The notes below the pieces were generated by a model. The model had not been told where the DNA came from and ran no database searches. It was given only the letters and a program-made list of their open reading frames with translations. A DNA stretch of 64,000 nucleotides. Origin: Cymodocea nodosa. Taxonomy: Eukaryota > Streptophyta > Magnoliopsida > Alismatales > Cymodoceaceae. Made by a program: the position numbers and the translations under genes. This document shows positions 28,895-42,028 of the stretch, in pieces (position 1 is the first letter of the stretch; the number at the start of each line of letters is the position of its first letter). The stretch lies in contig CM072340.1 in assembly GCA_036874045.1 (NCBI GenBank), positions 20,511,001 through 20,575,000 of the forward strand. The letters run 5' to 3'.

Positions 28895-31800
28895 AGAGGT
28901 AATTAATCTTCACTTTCTATTGGTTTGCATTGGATTTTTTACGGGCCTTGAATGTGATCGGGTTTACAATGATGAAATGTGAATTTGGCAGTGAAAGATG
29001 TGATTATTTTAGCATTCATTCTAATATTTAGCTCAGTTTACAGATGTTTGTTCTTCAAATGGAGACATTATTTTATCTGCTTTTTTGGGTATTTCTGCCT
29101 GGTATGATCTTCTTCTTCTGCTGCTGCTGCTTGATCTTTCACATTTGATAAGATCTGGTTGAAATTCTTATTGCTGGAAATAATGACTCTGTCAAACCGA
29201 AAATAACTTATATCTCAAGCTGACGAAGCTAATCAAGCTGTTAGGTACTAACCTCTTGTTAAGTAATGTTACCTTGACTCTGGTTCATATTTTTCACCAT
29301 ATTAATTATTGTCGTATGCTGGCTATTTAAGGGTCCCACTATTGGGAACTAGTGCTATGGAGGTTTTTATCATTTGAGCAAAATCCTGTTTGCAACAAGG
29401 GGCTATAGTGATTTGAGTAAATTTGCAAAGACAAGAAGAATGGTAGAATTCTGCATCTAACGAAATGGGTGTTGTAAGAACTAGTTTTAAATTTGGATTT
29501 TGGCTAAGTTTTCAGATCAGCATTGCATTTCATTGGGTTTTGACGAAGCCTATATTGAAATTTGCACTTGCAAGGGAAATTCTTTTTATACTAACTGGTG
29601 TTCTTGCATAACTCTGAAACATATTTTGGTCATAAAAGACACTTTCTAATTGTTTTGATTGTGGATGGAACTTTCACCTCTACTAGAAAGATTAACATTT
29701 TCTGAAGGTTTCATGCACATGCAGAGACAAAAAAGTGATGCAAGCTTGGATTGATTTCATTGACTAATAATAGATATAAGATCTATGTCTCTATGTGGGA
29801 CTAAACCCATAAGAAATTCTAACTTAACCAAACCTTAAAATCTATATAATGATTCATTTATTCAACACACACACAGGTTTCGATGGACTTTTGGTTGATA
29901 TTACAAGTCAGCACACACCTCCATCTAGACATCGACTTCCTTCCTCCTGGTCATCAAATCATCCTCTTCCACGAATGTACGTACACACATATGTATGTAT
30001 GTACAGGGATAATTACCTGCTGCTGCTGTTGCACCGACAGTGACATGAACCAGATCACCCTCGGGCAGCTGGGACCTTCAACCAGGAGGCATACCTACTG
30101 TTTGGGGGGTTGGCCTTTTTAGTCCCTTACAGCAGTTGGTAAGGATTTTTCCTTTTCAGTATAAGGTTTGTTTGAAAATTAAGAACCAACTTTGGACTTT
30201 GGAAAGAATTGCACTTTTCCAACTTCTAAAGTAAGGCAAAAATTTTCAGCTTCTCTTTCACCTGCTTTCCCATTCATTTCTCTCAATAACCTCATCAAAT
30301 TCTTTTTCGAAGTTATTCTTAAAATGTGGTTTATATGGAAGAATTTGCTCTAAAAATTGAGTGGAACTAAAGAAAGAATTTAGGTTGCCAGTCAAAGACA
30401 CCCTTGGTGTTGTATATAGATTATTGTGATAATTGTTATAATTTTAAAAATAATTGTAATGATTTATAGATTTATATAATATGCTCATATTTTTTGTGTT
30501 TGGTTGCGAAGTGTGGCATTTCTATCATCCTCTGCTTATAGGACAATAATGTTCTAAAAATGATTGTTTGACAGTTTTTGCTTAATCCATATAATGTCTT
30601 TTTTGGGTTTTTTTTTTTCAAACAGTGTTCGACAATATGCATGATGATCCATAAATAGAGCCCTATCTAGCATATCTTGTGTGATGTATTTATCAAAACC
30701 AGTTGAAGTGAAAGACTTGTATCGTCGGTGCAGCAATGGGTATGACACAGTAGGGTTTGTTCTCTCGCAAATAGTAAAATTCCACACAAGCATGTCATTT
30801 GAAATATGGAGATATGGAACGAATTTCCGGTGGTGTTACAAGCCGATTTTGGTAACCATATAAGCAACCTGCTTGAATATTTTCTACGATTCATTCTGGT
30901 GAACTGAATTCATATTGAATTTGGAATCACTGTTGGACAAATCTGACTTGCTACTTTGAAAGTAACTTAAACTGAGTGGACGCCGAGCTGATCTTTGGTG
31001 TTTCAAATTTGACCTATCTTGCTTTGTTTTCTCTCGTGCAGGTGGGTCAGGTGAGCCGGACCCCACGTACTGGTAAGAACGAAACATCAAACTTCAAATT
31101 GCAAACAAGTAACTAGAACAATTCTTGATAGGAGAGATCAATAGAAAGAGGAACTAAATGTGAGCAAGAAAGGAGTGATGACCGAGGTGAGGCGAGATGA
31201 TGAAATGGAGAATATGAAGGTCACATGGAAGTAAAAAGCAAATCTTCCATTTTTGAGCCGACCAACCTCTCATGTTCAAAAGCAAGATGGTTGCAAGGTT
31301 CTGCCTGCTTGCCTTATTATTGAGTCACTTGTAGCAAGCACACATGTCAGTTATGCTTAGATGTTATTGGTTCCCTAGTTTTTAAATGTTTGATCGGAAC
31401 TCCCCTTTATTTCCTTCTTTAGTTCTTTCTTACTATGACCTTTCCCCACTTGAGTAGCTGATGTAACATAACTCAGGTGATTTCGAATTAATGTTATCCG
31501 TAAGCGTAAATTAAAACAAAAAGAGAGGAAGGAAAAGCTTCGGATCTTCTTGTTAAGAACATTCACCATGATGCTTCTCGGAAAGGCGGTAAAGGATGTT
31601 AGGATGCATGTTCCTCACTTTTTTGTTAATCTCAACGAAGCTAAGATCCTGATCGTGTTGAATATTTGAAGAAGCAAGATGTAATGTTTCTTCTTGGATA
31701 AAAGCCCCAGCATCATCCAAGCACGATACTTCGATGTACAATGCTGACGTGGTATTCATAAAATAACAAGCATGTATTTTTCTTCTTAAAAATCATTTAG

Positions 31801-33640
31801 ATGAACAATGTAATTAAACAACGGGAGATTTCCCGGAAATAGTGGAAAAAAGGAACAATGACAAGATTGGAACGACCCTACGAATGCAAACCTCAAGCTT
31901 AACCAAACATTGTTTACTTTTTTGTTACACTTCTTGCGGAAGTGTATCTCTAGTGGCGTCTTATTTTTTTTTAGTTGTAAAATATGTTTTTCTTTAATAA
32001 GTTATTTGATGTCGAAGTGCGAATATAAATTGTTCCAATATTTTTACAAATTTTAGCTATTTCTAAAATGTTCTACAAATATTACAACTAAAATATCGTT
32101 GGAAAAGAATTTCCGCTGTTAGCAGATTTCAGCCATCCATCGCAAAATTTTTCCTATGCTTGATGTTTGCATAGAAGATAAACTCTCTCTTTCTCTCTCT
32201 CTCTCTATTTTAAAGAACAATGAATAACATAGTTAATTTTCGATTCCACTTGGATATAAATAGACCTAAATTTAAGTTTTAACAAAAACATTATCGTACA
32301 ACTTCTCTTATAAATATATAAGTATAAAAATAATTATAACTATATGGTGGTAATATTTTTATTTGACCAAAAAGTTTAAAAATTCAGTATTTTTTATTAA
32401 ATTTCATTAATTTTGTAATCTAAATATTAAAATATTAATATTATAAATAAAATAAAAAAAATAAAAAAAAGAGAGATTTTTTATCTAACTTTCCTAGTGA
32501 CGCCTTAACTTTTTTCTAATAAATATATGAAAGGATGAAAGTAACCGTATATGTTTTAACATTAGATGGCTATAAATATATGGTAAAATTTTAACATAGA
32601 TTAAATAAAAAAACGATCTTTGATCTAAAGGTCTTAAAAGTTAACTCTTTTCCGTTTAAATGTTAACCATTGATATATTAAGTAGAAATAAAATAAGAAA
32701 TAGAACTTGGATTAATATAAAGAATTCATACCCAGTAAATTATGTAATAGATTAAATAATAATAACAATGTATATACCAGTGTTAATAGACTCTCCCTAC
32801 AAGTGCCCGACACATGCAGCCTTCATGGGTAGACACATCTTTTGCATTTTTTATTTTTCTTCGTTCCTAGATACGCAACGGTGCAGGTGATACAAAAGCC
32901 ACAGGCGATGTAGACGATGCAAGCGGTGCAGACAACACGATCATGCGATGATACATGCGATCGCGCGAGCTGATTGTGCAAGAAGAAATTTACGGAAAAC
33001 TGCATCTTACATAATAATATAATCATTTTAAATTTTTATAATACAATATCAATAAAAGTTTAATATAAAATAAAACTTAGACTAATATAAAATGCTCTTG
33101 GAAACATTTTCCTGAGCAAAAATAGTACCGGTGCCCAAGCAAAGTGTACATCACACACATGTCATCCTCGTCTTCCCAACACACTTCTTGGGAAGTTGAG
33201 TAACTGATCTTCCCACAAGCTTCGAGAAACACGCCATGGAAGTTTTTTTAATTCAAACTAGTAATCGAAGGAAGAAATTAGAGGAAGAAACAATCATCTT
33301 CATGCAAGATTTTGTGTAACGCATGCAGAGAAGCAGGCGTTTCTTTTTTTCCTTTTTCTACAATGATTGTATGTTTACCATTGATACTGGTGTTTGTTTC
33401 TTTCTCTTGCTTCATCTTGCATAGATTATTCACCAAAGAGACGGGAAACGCTGAAGACAATGGTGAGCGTCCATCTGGTGAAGGAGAGCTTCATAACCGA
33501 CAGATTGAGAACGAACCATCCTGACCATGCGTTCACCACCTGGTCGGAGGTGCTGTCAGGCTGACAGGCCATTAAGGCAAAAAGACCAGGATCCCATGCA
33601 GACCATGCTGCTTATAATCCAAGGTTCCTCCCGCCCACCG
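28895..33640. other. Long AT-rich intergenic stretch
   Basis: Nothing in these 4.7 kb could be tied to a known family. The first part should hold the bL12m 3' UTR. 32620-32789 resembles part of 22845-22894 and may be an old dispersed repeat. A short GC-richer patch lies at 32870-32970, and CT repeats near 32180-32210. A 70-codon frame at 33312-33524 is listed separately. Confidence 0.55.
33312..33524 (+). CDS. Possible small single-pass membrane protein ORF
   Basis: A 70-codon frame (53 codons from an internal ATG at 33363) has one strong hydrophobic segment (MIVCLPLILVFVSFSCFIL) followed by a short basic stretch and a charged, polar tail ending NEPS. It lies about 220 bp before the MATE start on the same strand. 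I do not recognise a family. It could be a real small membrane protein, part of an upstream exon, or chance; without homology or transcripts it stays doubtful. Confidence 0.2.
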   Translation: MCNACREAGVSFFPFSTMIVCLPLILVFVSFSCFILHRLFTKETGNAEDNGERPSGEGELHNRQIENEPS

Positions 33641-33650
33641 TATATAGAAC
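33641..33650 (+). promoter_or_regulatory. TATA box candidate for the MATE gene
   Basis: TATATAGAAC lies 104 bp before the MATE start codon, a spacing that fits a short 5' UTR. Only motif and position support it. Confidence 0.4.
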
Positions 33651-33744
33651 ATACATTGTTTTTTCTAGACCAACGGACGACACAACACTACCTTGGTTTG
33701 GTGGAGTTGTTCCCAGGGTGAGAGGCGCAAGTTGCTAACTGTTC

Positions 33745-36700
33745 ATGGATGGTGGTGGGGATATGGAGGGTGTGGTAGTTACGGTGAGGAAGAACTTGGT
33801 GATGGCAGAGGTGAAGAAGCAGCTTTCTTTGGCTCTACCATTGTTGTCCGTCAACCTTTTGTTGTTCAGCCTTCAGGTGATATCAGTTATGTTTGTGGGC
33901 CATCTTGGGGAACTCGCCCTCTCTGGTGCTTCCATGGCCACGTCTTTTGCTGGGGTCACTGGCTTCAGTGTTATGGTATTCTACATTTCTTTCTCGTAAA
34001 TGAATTTAACATGTCCGATTGATTAGAAGTCTGCATAGTAGTAGTCATAATCGGAAGTCCTTTTGTTCCGACCCAATACTCTTCACTGCTTGTTCTATTC
34101 CAAGTCCAATACTTATGGGTACTCAATTACCTGAGAAGAATTCAATGATATGCGTTGTGATTAATACCAAGTGAATGCTTTCCTTCTGTTTATTTTCCTC
34201 TTCCAGTTTGGAATGTCATGCTCACTGGAAACCTTATGTGGGCAAGCATATGGAGCAAGGCAGCATGACATGCTTGGTGTGTACACCCAGAGGGCCATGC
34301 TGGTCCTCACCCTCGTCAGTGCACCTCTAGCTTTGATCTGGGCGTACACAGGACGGATTCTCACGGCACTCCGACAAAACCAAGAGATATCACTTGAGGC
34401 AGGAGTGTATGCTAAATGGCTGATCCCAGCCATCTTTGCCTATGGCCTTCTCCAGTGCCAGATCAAGTTCCTTCAGAGCCAGACCAGAGTAATTCCGATG
34501 GTGGTTACTTGTGGTGTCACTACCCTGCTACACTCGCTCTTCTGTTGGACGTTGGTGTTCAAATGTGGCCTTCGTGCCAAGGGTGCTGCACTGGCAACCG
34601 CCATCTCTTACTGGCTCAATGTCGCACTGCTGGCAATATACATGAGATTCTCTTCTACTTGCAGAAGCACTTGGCTTGGATTCTCCAGGAAGGCTCTTCT
34701 AGACATTCCCAACTTCCTGAAGCTTGCACTACCATCAGCTTTGATGGTTTGGTACGTCCAATCTCCATCCCTTCTGCGATTTGGATTTCAACAAGTGATT
34801 TGATTTTCATGCACCCATCGTTTAGCTTGCATTTTGGTCACAAAAGAATTTGCGTGCTTACCAAATCACCATCCTCAAGTTTCTGCACTGCAAACTGGAG
34901 CCAACTATAGTTTCTTTTTCAAGAATCAAATGAGCTTTGCTAATTGTTACTTCCTCTTTACACCGGAAGCAGCTTGGAGTTCTGGTCATTTGAGATGATG
35001 GTTCTCTTATCTGGACTTCTTCCCGATCCCAAGTTAGAAACATCTGTGTTGTCCATCAGGTAATGAATGGTCTCTCAAATAATTTCTGATTTTCTCATTT
35101 TAATATATATAAACACACTAATATTCTCCAATTCCTCAGTCTCAACACCTCTGCAATGGGATTTATGATCATCTCAGCACTTGGTGCTGTGGTCAGGTCG
35201 GATGTTTCTGCAGTTTTCCTTTCAATTTGTGGATTGTGTTTTTAACACATTATGTTTGACTGTTGTCTTCTTCCTTTTCCTTCAACCTATAGTATACGAG
35301 TTTCAAATGAACTGGGTGCTGGGCAACCTGCGGCTGCACGCTTAGCTATCTGCATTACGATGCTATTGGCGGTCATGGAGAGCATTGTGGCTGCAGCTTG
35401 TACGATCTCAGTGCGCCATGTCTGGGGAAAGCTATACAGCAATGAAGAGTCTGTTGTGAAACATTTGGCAACTATGATGATATTGGTTGCAGTATCTACT
35501 TTTTTGGATGGAATTCAGAGTGCACTCTCAGGTATGGTAACAAAATATCACAATTCATTTCATTCTCTCATATTTCAAAAAGTGTAACTATCAACGGCAA
35601 GTACTGTTGGTAGATCCCAAACAAACACATTACCATATCATCATAAAAATGGTGTTACTGACAGGTACAACTAGATAGTGTTTATTTCTATCTTGATCGA
35701 TCAAAATGCGGTAAAAGTATAGAAACACCAAGATGCACAAATGATTAGCAATGTAAACATCAAAACAGGTGCTATTACATAAAACAAACCACAAAAAAAG
35801 ATTTAGGCTACATCTCTAAGTCCTATAGTTCTAGATTTAGTCCTAACACATGAAAACAAGGTTATTTAGGTGGTAAGGTGACTAGGCAACAACCAAGCTC
35901 ACCAAGGACACCCAAGTGCCTAGGAACTCCTATTTAATTTTATTTTTTTGGATTACATATATTATTACATTATTATTCTATATATATATATTATATTTTT
36001 GTATTTTTATGTATAGAACATATATGTATATATATATATATAGAATATATTTTCTAAATATATATTTATGAACAATGCATATTATGTATGTCAAAAAATT
36101 AACATATTCAATTATATTTTCTGAAACTAAACAAGCATAACAGCATTGTAGGTAATTGTGTAATTAGGATTTTTAGGAACAATCGAACTCCTCATCAGAG
36201 CATCAAAAATGGAGAGGAAAGCCATTGGACAGGAGAGATAGGGGAGAGAAGAGTTTCCTAGGGTTTTTTTTTATTGTAGTAGGGTTTTAAAACCCTAAAA
36301 ACCTATTATATATGATACCCCATAGTAGATGGGTCTTTATTGGATCCTTAACTGAATTCACCCAGATCCATATAACTAACAGCCTTGAAGAATTGCCCCA
36401 GTGCCTAAACAATAGTTTAGGCCTAAATGGTTTAGGTAGAAATGGTGACAATTCTTCAGAAATATATATTCTGATTTGGGTATTGTAATGGACATATCAG
36501 TTGCACACAGAATTGTTCATAGACTAATTGAGACCTGAAAGTCCAGGCACAGTTAGAGGCTGTGGGAAGCAGAAGATTGGTGCTTTTCTTAATCTTGGGG
36601 CTTATTACATGGTGGGCCTTCCTTCAGGCACTCTCTTCGCCTTTGTTCTCCATCTCAAGGGAAAGGTAACACTGGAGTCTTTGATGGTTCACTTTCTTCC

Positions 36701-37100
36701 TGCTACACCTAATCAAAATAAATACATCGTGGATAGGGTCTTTGGCTGGGAATCATATGTGCTCTTTCAGTGCAAGTTTTGCTGCTAGCCATCATGACGT
36801 TATGTGTTGACTGGCAAGAAGAAGTGAGAAAACCCACTTTTCAAGTAGCTCCTCTTTTCAACTCTTTGGTGGTGGTCCCATTTCTTCATCTTTTAATTTA
36901 GATTTTTTTTCTTGATTCTTATTACAAGCATCTGATGTTTGTGGTACAGAATCTTTTCATTGTTCGGGATCTTTAGGGTTTAGGTTTTTCTGTTTCCTAT
37001 ATTCTGTTCTCTTCATGCAGTCCCATAAGCTTCAGCTTTTCCATTGTTTCAGGCAAAGAAAGCTCGAGAAAGGGGTGCTTCCTCCACAATGGCAAGCTGA
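33745..37100 (+). CDS. MATE efflux family transporter (DTX type)
   Basis: Eight exons join in frame: 33745-33975, 34207-34751, 34973-35059, 35140-35196, 35293-35531, 36547-36665, 36737-36823 and 37053-37100, giving 470 residues, close to the usual length. Plant MATE marks are present in order: [96 protein letters not shown]-like exon 5, [20 protein letters not shown] and [19 protein letters not shown]. About twelve membrane helices are expected. The family exports small organic molecules by H+ or Na+ antiport at the plasma membrane or tonoplast; the substrate cannot be told. Intron 5 (about 1 kb) is AT-rich with TA repeats. The gene looks intact. Confidence 0.93.
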
Positions 37101-39746
37101 CCCATTCAGAGTGACATCAATAATAATATAAAAACAGGCAGACGTCAATCAAGGCTTGCAGGGAACCCTGTGATTTGTAAGTCACTGAATGTTTTAATTG
37201 CCGAGTATCTACATGCATCATACCTATGTCGATTACACACTTTCCAGGGAGATTTATCTGAATCAGATGGTACATTAACTTATAAAGAGTGACTTCAAAT
37301 AGCATGGGAATCCAATGCCTCCATAACATTGAGATTTAAGGAAGGCGGGAAAGAAACTACTTGGCCTCAAGTTTAATAAGAGTGTAGAGTGTTTTTTTCT
37401 TTTGCCAAACCCCATTCATTGAAAAAAAAATAGACGCATTATAATCTGTTTTAATTAAAAACTAGAACATAGAAAATTTTAAAAATATGAAAATTTGTAG
37501 CAAAATGAAATAATGGAAAACTGAATTATGTTTCAAAGAAGGAACATATTTTTTATGAACTTGCATTGAAAAAAAATCTCCAGCCGTTAACAACTCTCCT
37601 ATCATTTCTTAGCTTATTAACAATCCCGATCCTTGCAGAGAACACAAGACCAAGTTATCATGACCATTAGATGAACCTTCTAAATGATTTTTCAAATGTT
37701 TGCACACACAAGTCTCAAGTCAAGCCAATCACCGGAATATAACATGGACAACCAACTGCAGATGACACAATTGGTCTTTCATTCTCTTGTAAAATCTATG
37801 AAGAAAAAATGTCTTCGATTTGAATCTAGTTAAAAGCACTACTAATATCAAGAACAAATGCAATAATACTGACACATGAGTTAACTGGAATTGTGTGGTT
37901 ACTTTCCATCAAAGTTTAAATTCTAATAACTACATCAACTTCTGTGTTACCACTGTGGTCATGATGGTTGTAAGGTCCCTCTCCCTCTTGTACACCAACA
38001 CATGTGAAGATCTTCGATTCTTAAGCTTCAACTCTCTTTCTTCAGAAGAGAGTGCGTGGTTGCTTCTTTTGGAAAGCTATAATGCCCACGATACCACGTA
38101 TTTTCATTTTACCTTAAATTCTTTCTCGCATCTATTTGAGAGCCACCTAATTCCACGAACCTCTCCACCTTGCACAGTAACAGAAGTAGTCAAAAAATAA
38201 TTCAAAAAACACATAACAAGGTGTTTTCTTCCCATATACTAACCTTTTTTGGATGTTCATAAATTAACCTAAAGTGTCTGCTATCATCAGGTACAAATCA
38301 CACGGATCATGCATATATCAGAGTTCTAACTCAAACCAAAATGATGACTACAAAGAATGAGATGTGAATAACCCAGGGATGAATTTATTCCAGTGGCTTC
38401 CCCATATTTGCTAGTAGATTTTTACCTTTAGTGTATCCTCCTTTTGTATCCATCGTCATAGCCACATAAAAAATTAAGGCTCTGTTGAAAGTCCTGATGT
38501 CTCTAACATATATAGTTAACAGGGTAACAACTTGTTGCTTTGCCCTACCAGGTCAAGTCAAGCAAGGTACTTTGATAAGTCTTCAGATGATTGGATTAAA
38601 CCAAGAGATCACCTTCAATCGTCTTGGCATATCTTGATGATCACCTTAGTCAGCTTATTGAAATGTAATATTTTCTATGGTGTTTCTTTTTTTCTTTTGT
38701 AATTTATTTCTTTCATCATGACACTAATGTCCCCAATACCAACAAGTTGCACCATACATGTGAACAATAAAAATCATTGCACATGGAAGACAGTAACAAA
38801 AGATCAATGATATGCCAAAACAATAACTGAAAAAATTCAAAAGTATTTTTTACAAGTATAATGAGACAAATGACGTACCTGTGGTGAAACATCCGAAGAG
38901 TGGAATCTCTGTTGCTTTGGGTCTATTTCAAACTTTAATATGTAATCCAGGCCATTCATCTCACAGCAATAACGTCTCTTTACTCCATTTCTCATGCAGG
39001 AACCTGTAACTTTATTACTCCAAAGGATATACAAGTTGAAGGTCTGAACTCATCAGTTTCTTCTGAAAAAGGGAGGATTGTGAGGTTGAGCTGACACGAA
39101 AGTGAACGACTTGTAGATAACCAAGCTTGGTTCAAAGAATAGAACATCATAAACAATTTACCGTTTTCATATCTGTGACCGTTGTCTTTTATTCAAGAAA
39201 ACCATAAATATGACACATATTCTAGGCAAATGGTGGGCTAAGGTTTTTAACAATATGTGAAATAGAACTGAACCAAAATGAATCTAATACCCTACAGAAA
39301 ACCAAATCAAAAGTTGCTGACTTCTGTATGCAAACTAAAGACATCCAAGAAAATACTAGGTTTCCAAGTTGAAAAATATGAATACTGCATATTGGTGTAT
39401 TTCTGGATCTTCAGAGTAATTCGTATTAGCATCATGCTAAATATCTGTGGACTGTGAATTCTACCTTTACTGTAGATATCTTTGAAGCATGGATGCTGCA
39501 TGTCATTTGGCAAAACAAAAAGGATGTACCACTACCATCATATGTCAATAACACTGCAAGATGGAAATTTATTAAACTGCATTCAGATGCACAATGATGG
39601 AGTATAATTTTCAGAGCCAATCGAAAAGAGTGCAATACATGGAATGATGTACTACATGTTGTGCAACAATAAAACATATCATACAGTAACAACGTAGATG
39701 CAACTCCAAATTTGATCAACAGAAATCAAACGTCTTAGGGTCCATC
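37101..39746. other. Convergent intergenic stretch
   Basis: 2.6 kb between the MATE stop and the hydroxyacyl-CoA lyase stop on the other strand. It is AT-rich with only short frames lacking recognisable domains. The 3' UTRs of both genes must lie at its edges; the rest shows nothing I can name. Confidence 0.55.
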
Positions 39747-42028
39747 TCAGTTCTTGTGCTGCAGTCTACCACTTTCAGCACCAGCATATGGATCTATGGT
39801 GACATTGATCACGGCAGGTTTCCGTGCAGAAAAGGATACGCTTAGAGCTGATTGGAGTTCCTTAGGGTTCCCAACAAGGTAACCTTTCCCTCCAAAGGCT
39901 TCCATTACAGTATGATAAGCTGCTCCAGGAACAAAAGATGTTGGAGCAGGGTCTTCCCTGTGAGGGCCGGTAATCTCCTCGGGACTTCTTCTGTCACCAC
40001 CATATACACCGCCATTGTTGAAGACAATTATGATTACAGGCAGTTGATACCTCACAAGTGTCTGCAGGAATTGAAGAACCACAGACTAATCAATATGGAC
40101 AGGGTTTAGGGGCATCTAATTTCCTCTAGTTTATGCCAGCACAAGCTTCCAACTAAACTTTCCAACAGCATGGACAAAATTCTCATGTCAAATAGGTCTT
40201 TTTGTTTCATAACACAAAAGCCATAGCAGAGAACATGTGAAATAACTCAAATAAGCATCGAACACCAGTACCATAAAGTGGTTATCCTAGTATCTACAAT
40301 TATCTGCAATGTTTAGAATTGGTCATATATGCAAGATAAGAGCGATCAAAATTAACCAGGCAAGAGCATAAGAATATTTCTTTTATTTCAGTTTTGCTCC
40401 TTCAATTGAACATGCTTTTGCATGCAATACTGTTCAACAGGTATAAGAACATTAGTATGAGTTGTATTACTTTGGCTTGTCTAATTGAAATGTGATTTCA
40501 ATATGCAACAGAGTTCACCTAAGAAATAATAAAACGATAATATGTGAATGAAATCTGCAGACCTAAGGATCATAAACAAAGAATAGATCAAACACACCTC
40601 AACCTCCATAGCACTGAACCCAAAGCCAGAGTCTCCTTCGACAGCAACCACCAAGCGTCCAGGTGAGGCCACAGCAGCAGCAATGCAGTATCCCAAACCA
40701 ACCCCCATCGTCCCCCACGTCCCTGCATCCAACCTCGTCCTGGGTTCCGTCTGAACCAACACTGTTCTCCCCACATCCATTGTGTTGGCACCCTCGGACA
40801 CCAGGATCGGTGCAGGATTTCCGTGGGCTAGAATTGCGTCCCTGATGATCCTCATTGGCGTGAGGAAATTGAAAGGCACCACATTATTGCATAGCCGTTC
40901 CTCCAACTTCACCACATTCTCCTTTGACTTCTTCGTGATTGCCTCCACCCATGGATGTGACCGCCCAAAGCAGAATGGATCGTCTTTGATCTCCACATTG
41001 ATCGTATCCACGACAAGCTTGGCATCACCAACGATACCCAAATGTGGCTTCCTTAGTTCAATCTCCTCCTCAGAGACATCCACAAGTATGAATTTCACAT
41101 CTCTAGACCATCTTGGTGGCTCCCCAAAGTGAAGCAACCAGTTAAGCCTGGCACCAATGACAAGTGCAACATCGCACTTTCCGATTGCCAATGACCGTGC
41201 GGCGGTTGCAGATAGGTCATGCTTATCTGACACCAATCCCTTCCCCATTGGAGTGGGCAGGAAAGGAATGCCCGTCTTCTCCACAAGCTTCTTCAAACCC
41301 TCCTCCGCCCTCGCAAAGGCCGCACCTTTCCCAAAAACAATTAGCGGCCTCTCCGCGTGCCGAAGCAAGGCCACCGCATTTTGGATCCCTCCTGTCTCCA
41401 CTGCTCCCCTAGTTTGCTTCTTCAACTTGTCTGGTCTCTCAAGCTCCGAGAGCAACCTCTCCGCCTCCGACTCCGGTATCTTCTGGTGGAGCACATCAGC
41501 CGGAAGATCCAAGTAGCACCCACCTGGCCGACCCACCACCGCATTTGAGAAAACCTCGCTTACCACCTTTGGAATATCCGAGATGTGGGTGACCTTGCCC
41601 GAGTACTTGGAGAAAGGGGCAACCGCTTTCATCTGATCCAACTCTTGGAAATCTCCCTTACCCACATCTCGCTGGTCGCAGGATCCGGATACGAGGACCA
41701 TCGGCCAGGTGTTGGCCTGAGCGTTGGACAACCCGGCAAGCCCATGAACGCAGCCCGGGCCAGAGACAGTGAGGAGGACGCCAGGCTTGCCAGTGAGATA
41801 CCCATAGGCGGAGGCAGCGTACCCAGCTGACTGTTCATTGTGGAAGGCGAGGAAGCGGACGCCGAGGGCGACTGCACGCGTGGCGAGGGAGGTGACCGGG
41901 ATGCCCACCACCCCGAACATGTGGCTCACTCCGGCGAGACGGGAGATGGCGAGGGCCGCCAGGTGGTTGCCATCGACGGTAGGGGTTGGGTTCGGTGTCT
42001 CGGGTTGGGTGGCAACTTCTGTAGCCAT
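39747..42028 (-). CDS. HACL1: 2-hydroxyacyl-CoA lyase (ThDP-dependent, oxalyl-CoA decarboxylase-like)
   Basis: Two exons read right to left: 42028-40598 and 40061-39747, giving 581 residues. The protein has the three domains of thiamine-diphosphate enzymes. The N-terminal pyrimidine-binding domain has the conserved Glu in FLAFHNEQSAGYAASAYGY and then LLTVSGPGCVHGLAGLSNA. The middle domain includes PLIVFGKGAAFA and ALVIGARLNWLLHFG. The C-terminal domain has the cofactor motif that starts EGDSGFGFSAMEVE and ends FNNGGVYGG. The enzyme cleaves 2-hydroxyacyl-CoA to an aldehyde and formyl-CoA and, in relatives, decarboxylates oxalyl-CoA. The C terminus (GRLQHKN) is not a standard peroxisomal signal, so location is open. 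The start at 42028 (MATEVATQPE) fits family N termini; the open frame upstream is Lys/Asn/Phe-rich and reads as 5' UTR. Confidence 0.93.

Noticed and set aside
32823-33026. Cys-rich 67-codon minus-strand frame, looking a little like a small secreted peptide
   Set aside because: Hydrophobic Cys pattern arises from an imperfect ATGC-rich repeat; no signal peptide plus spaced-cysteine layout that fits a known family.
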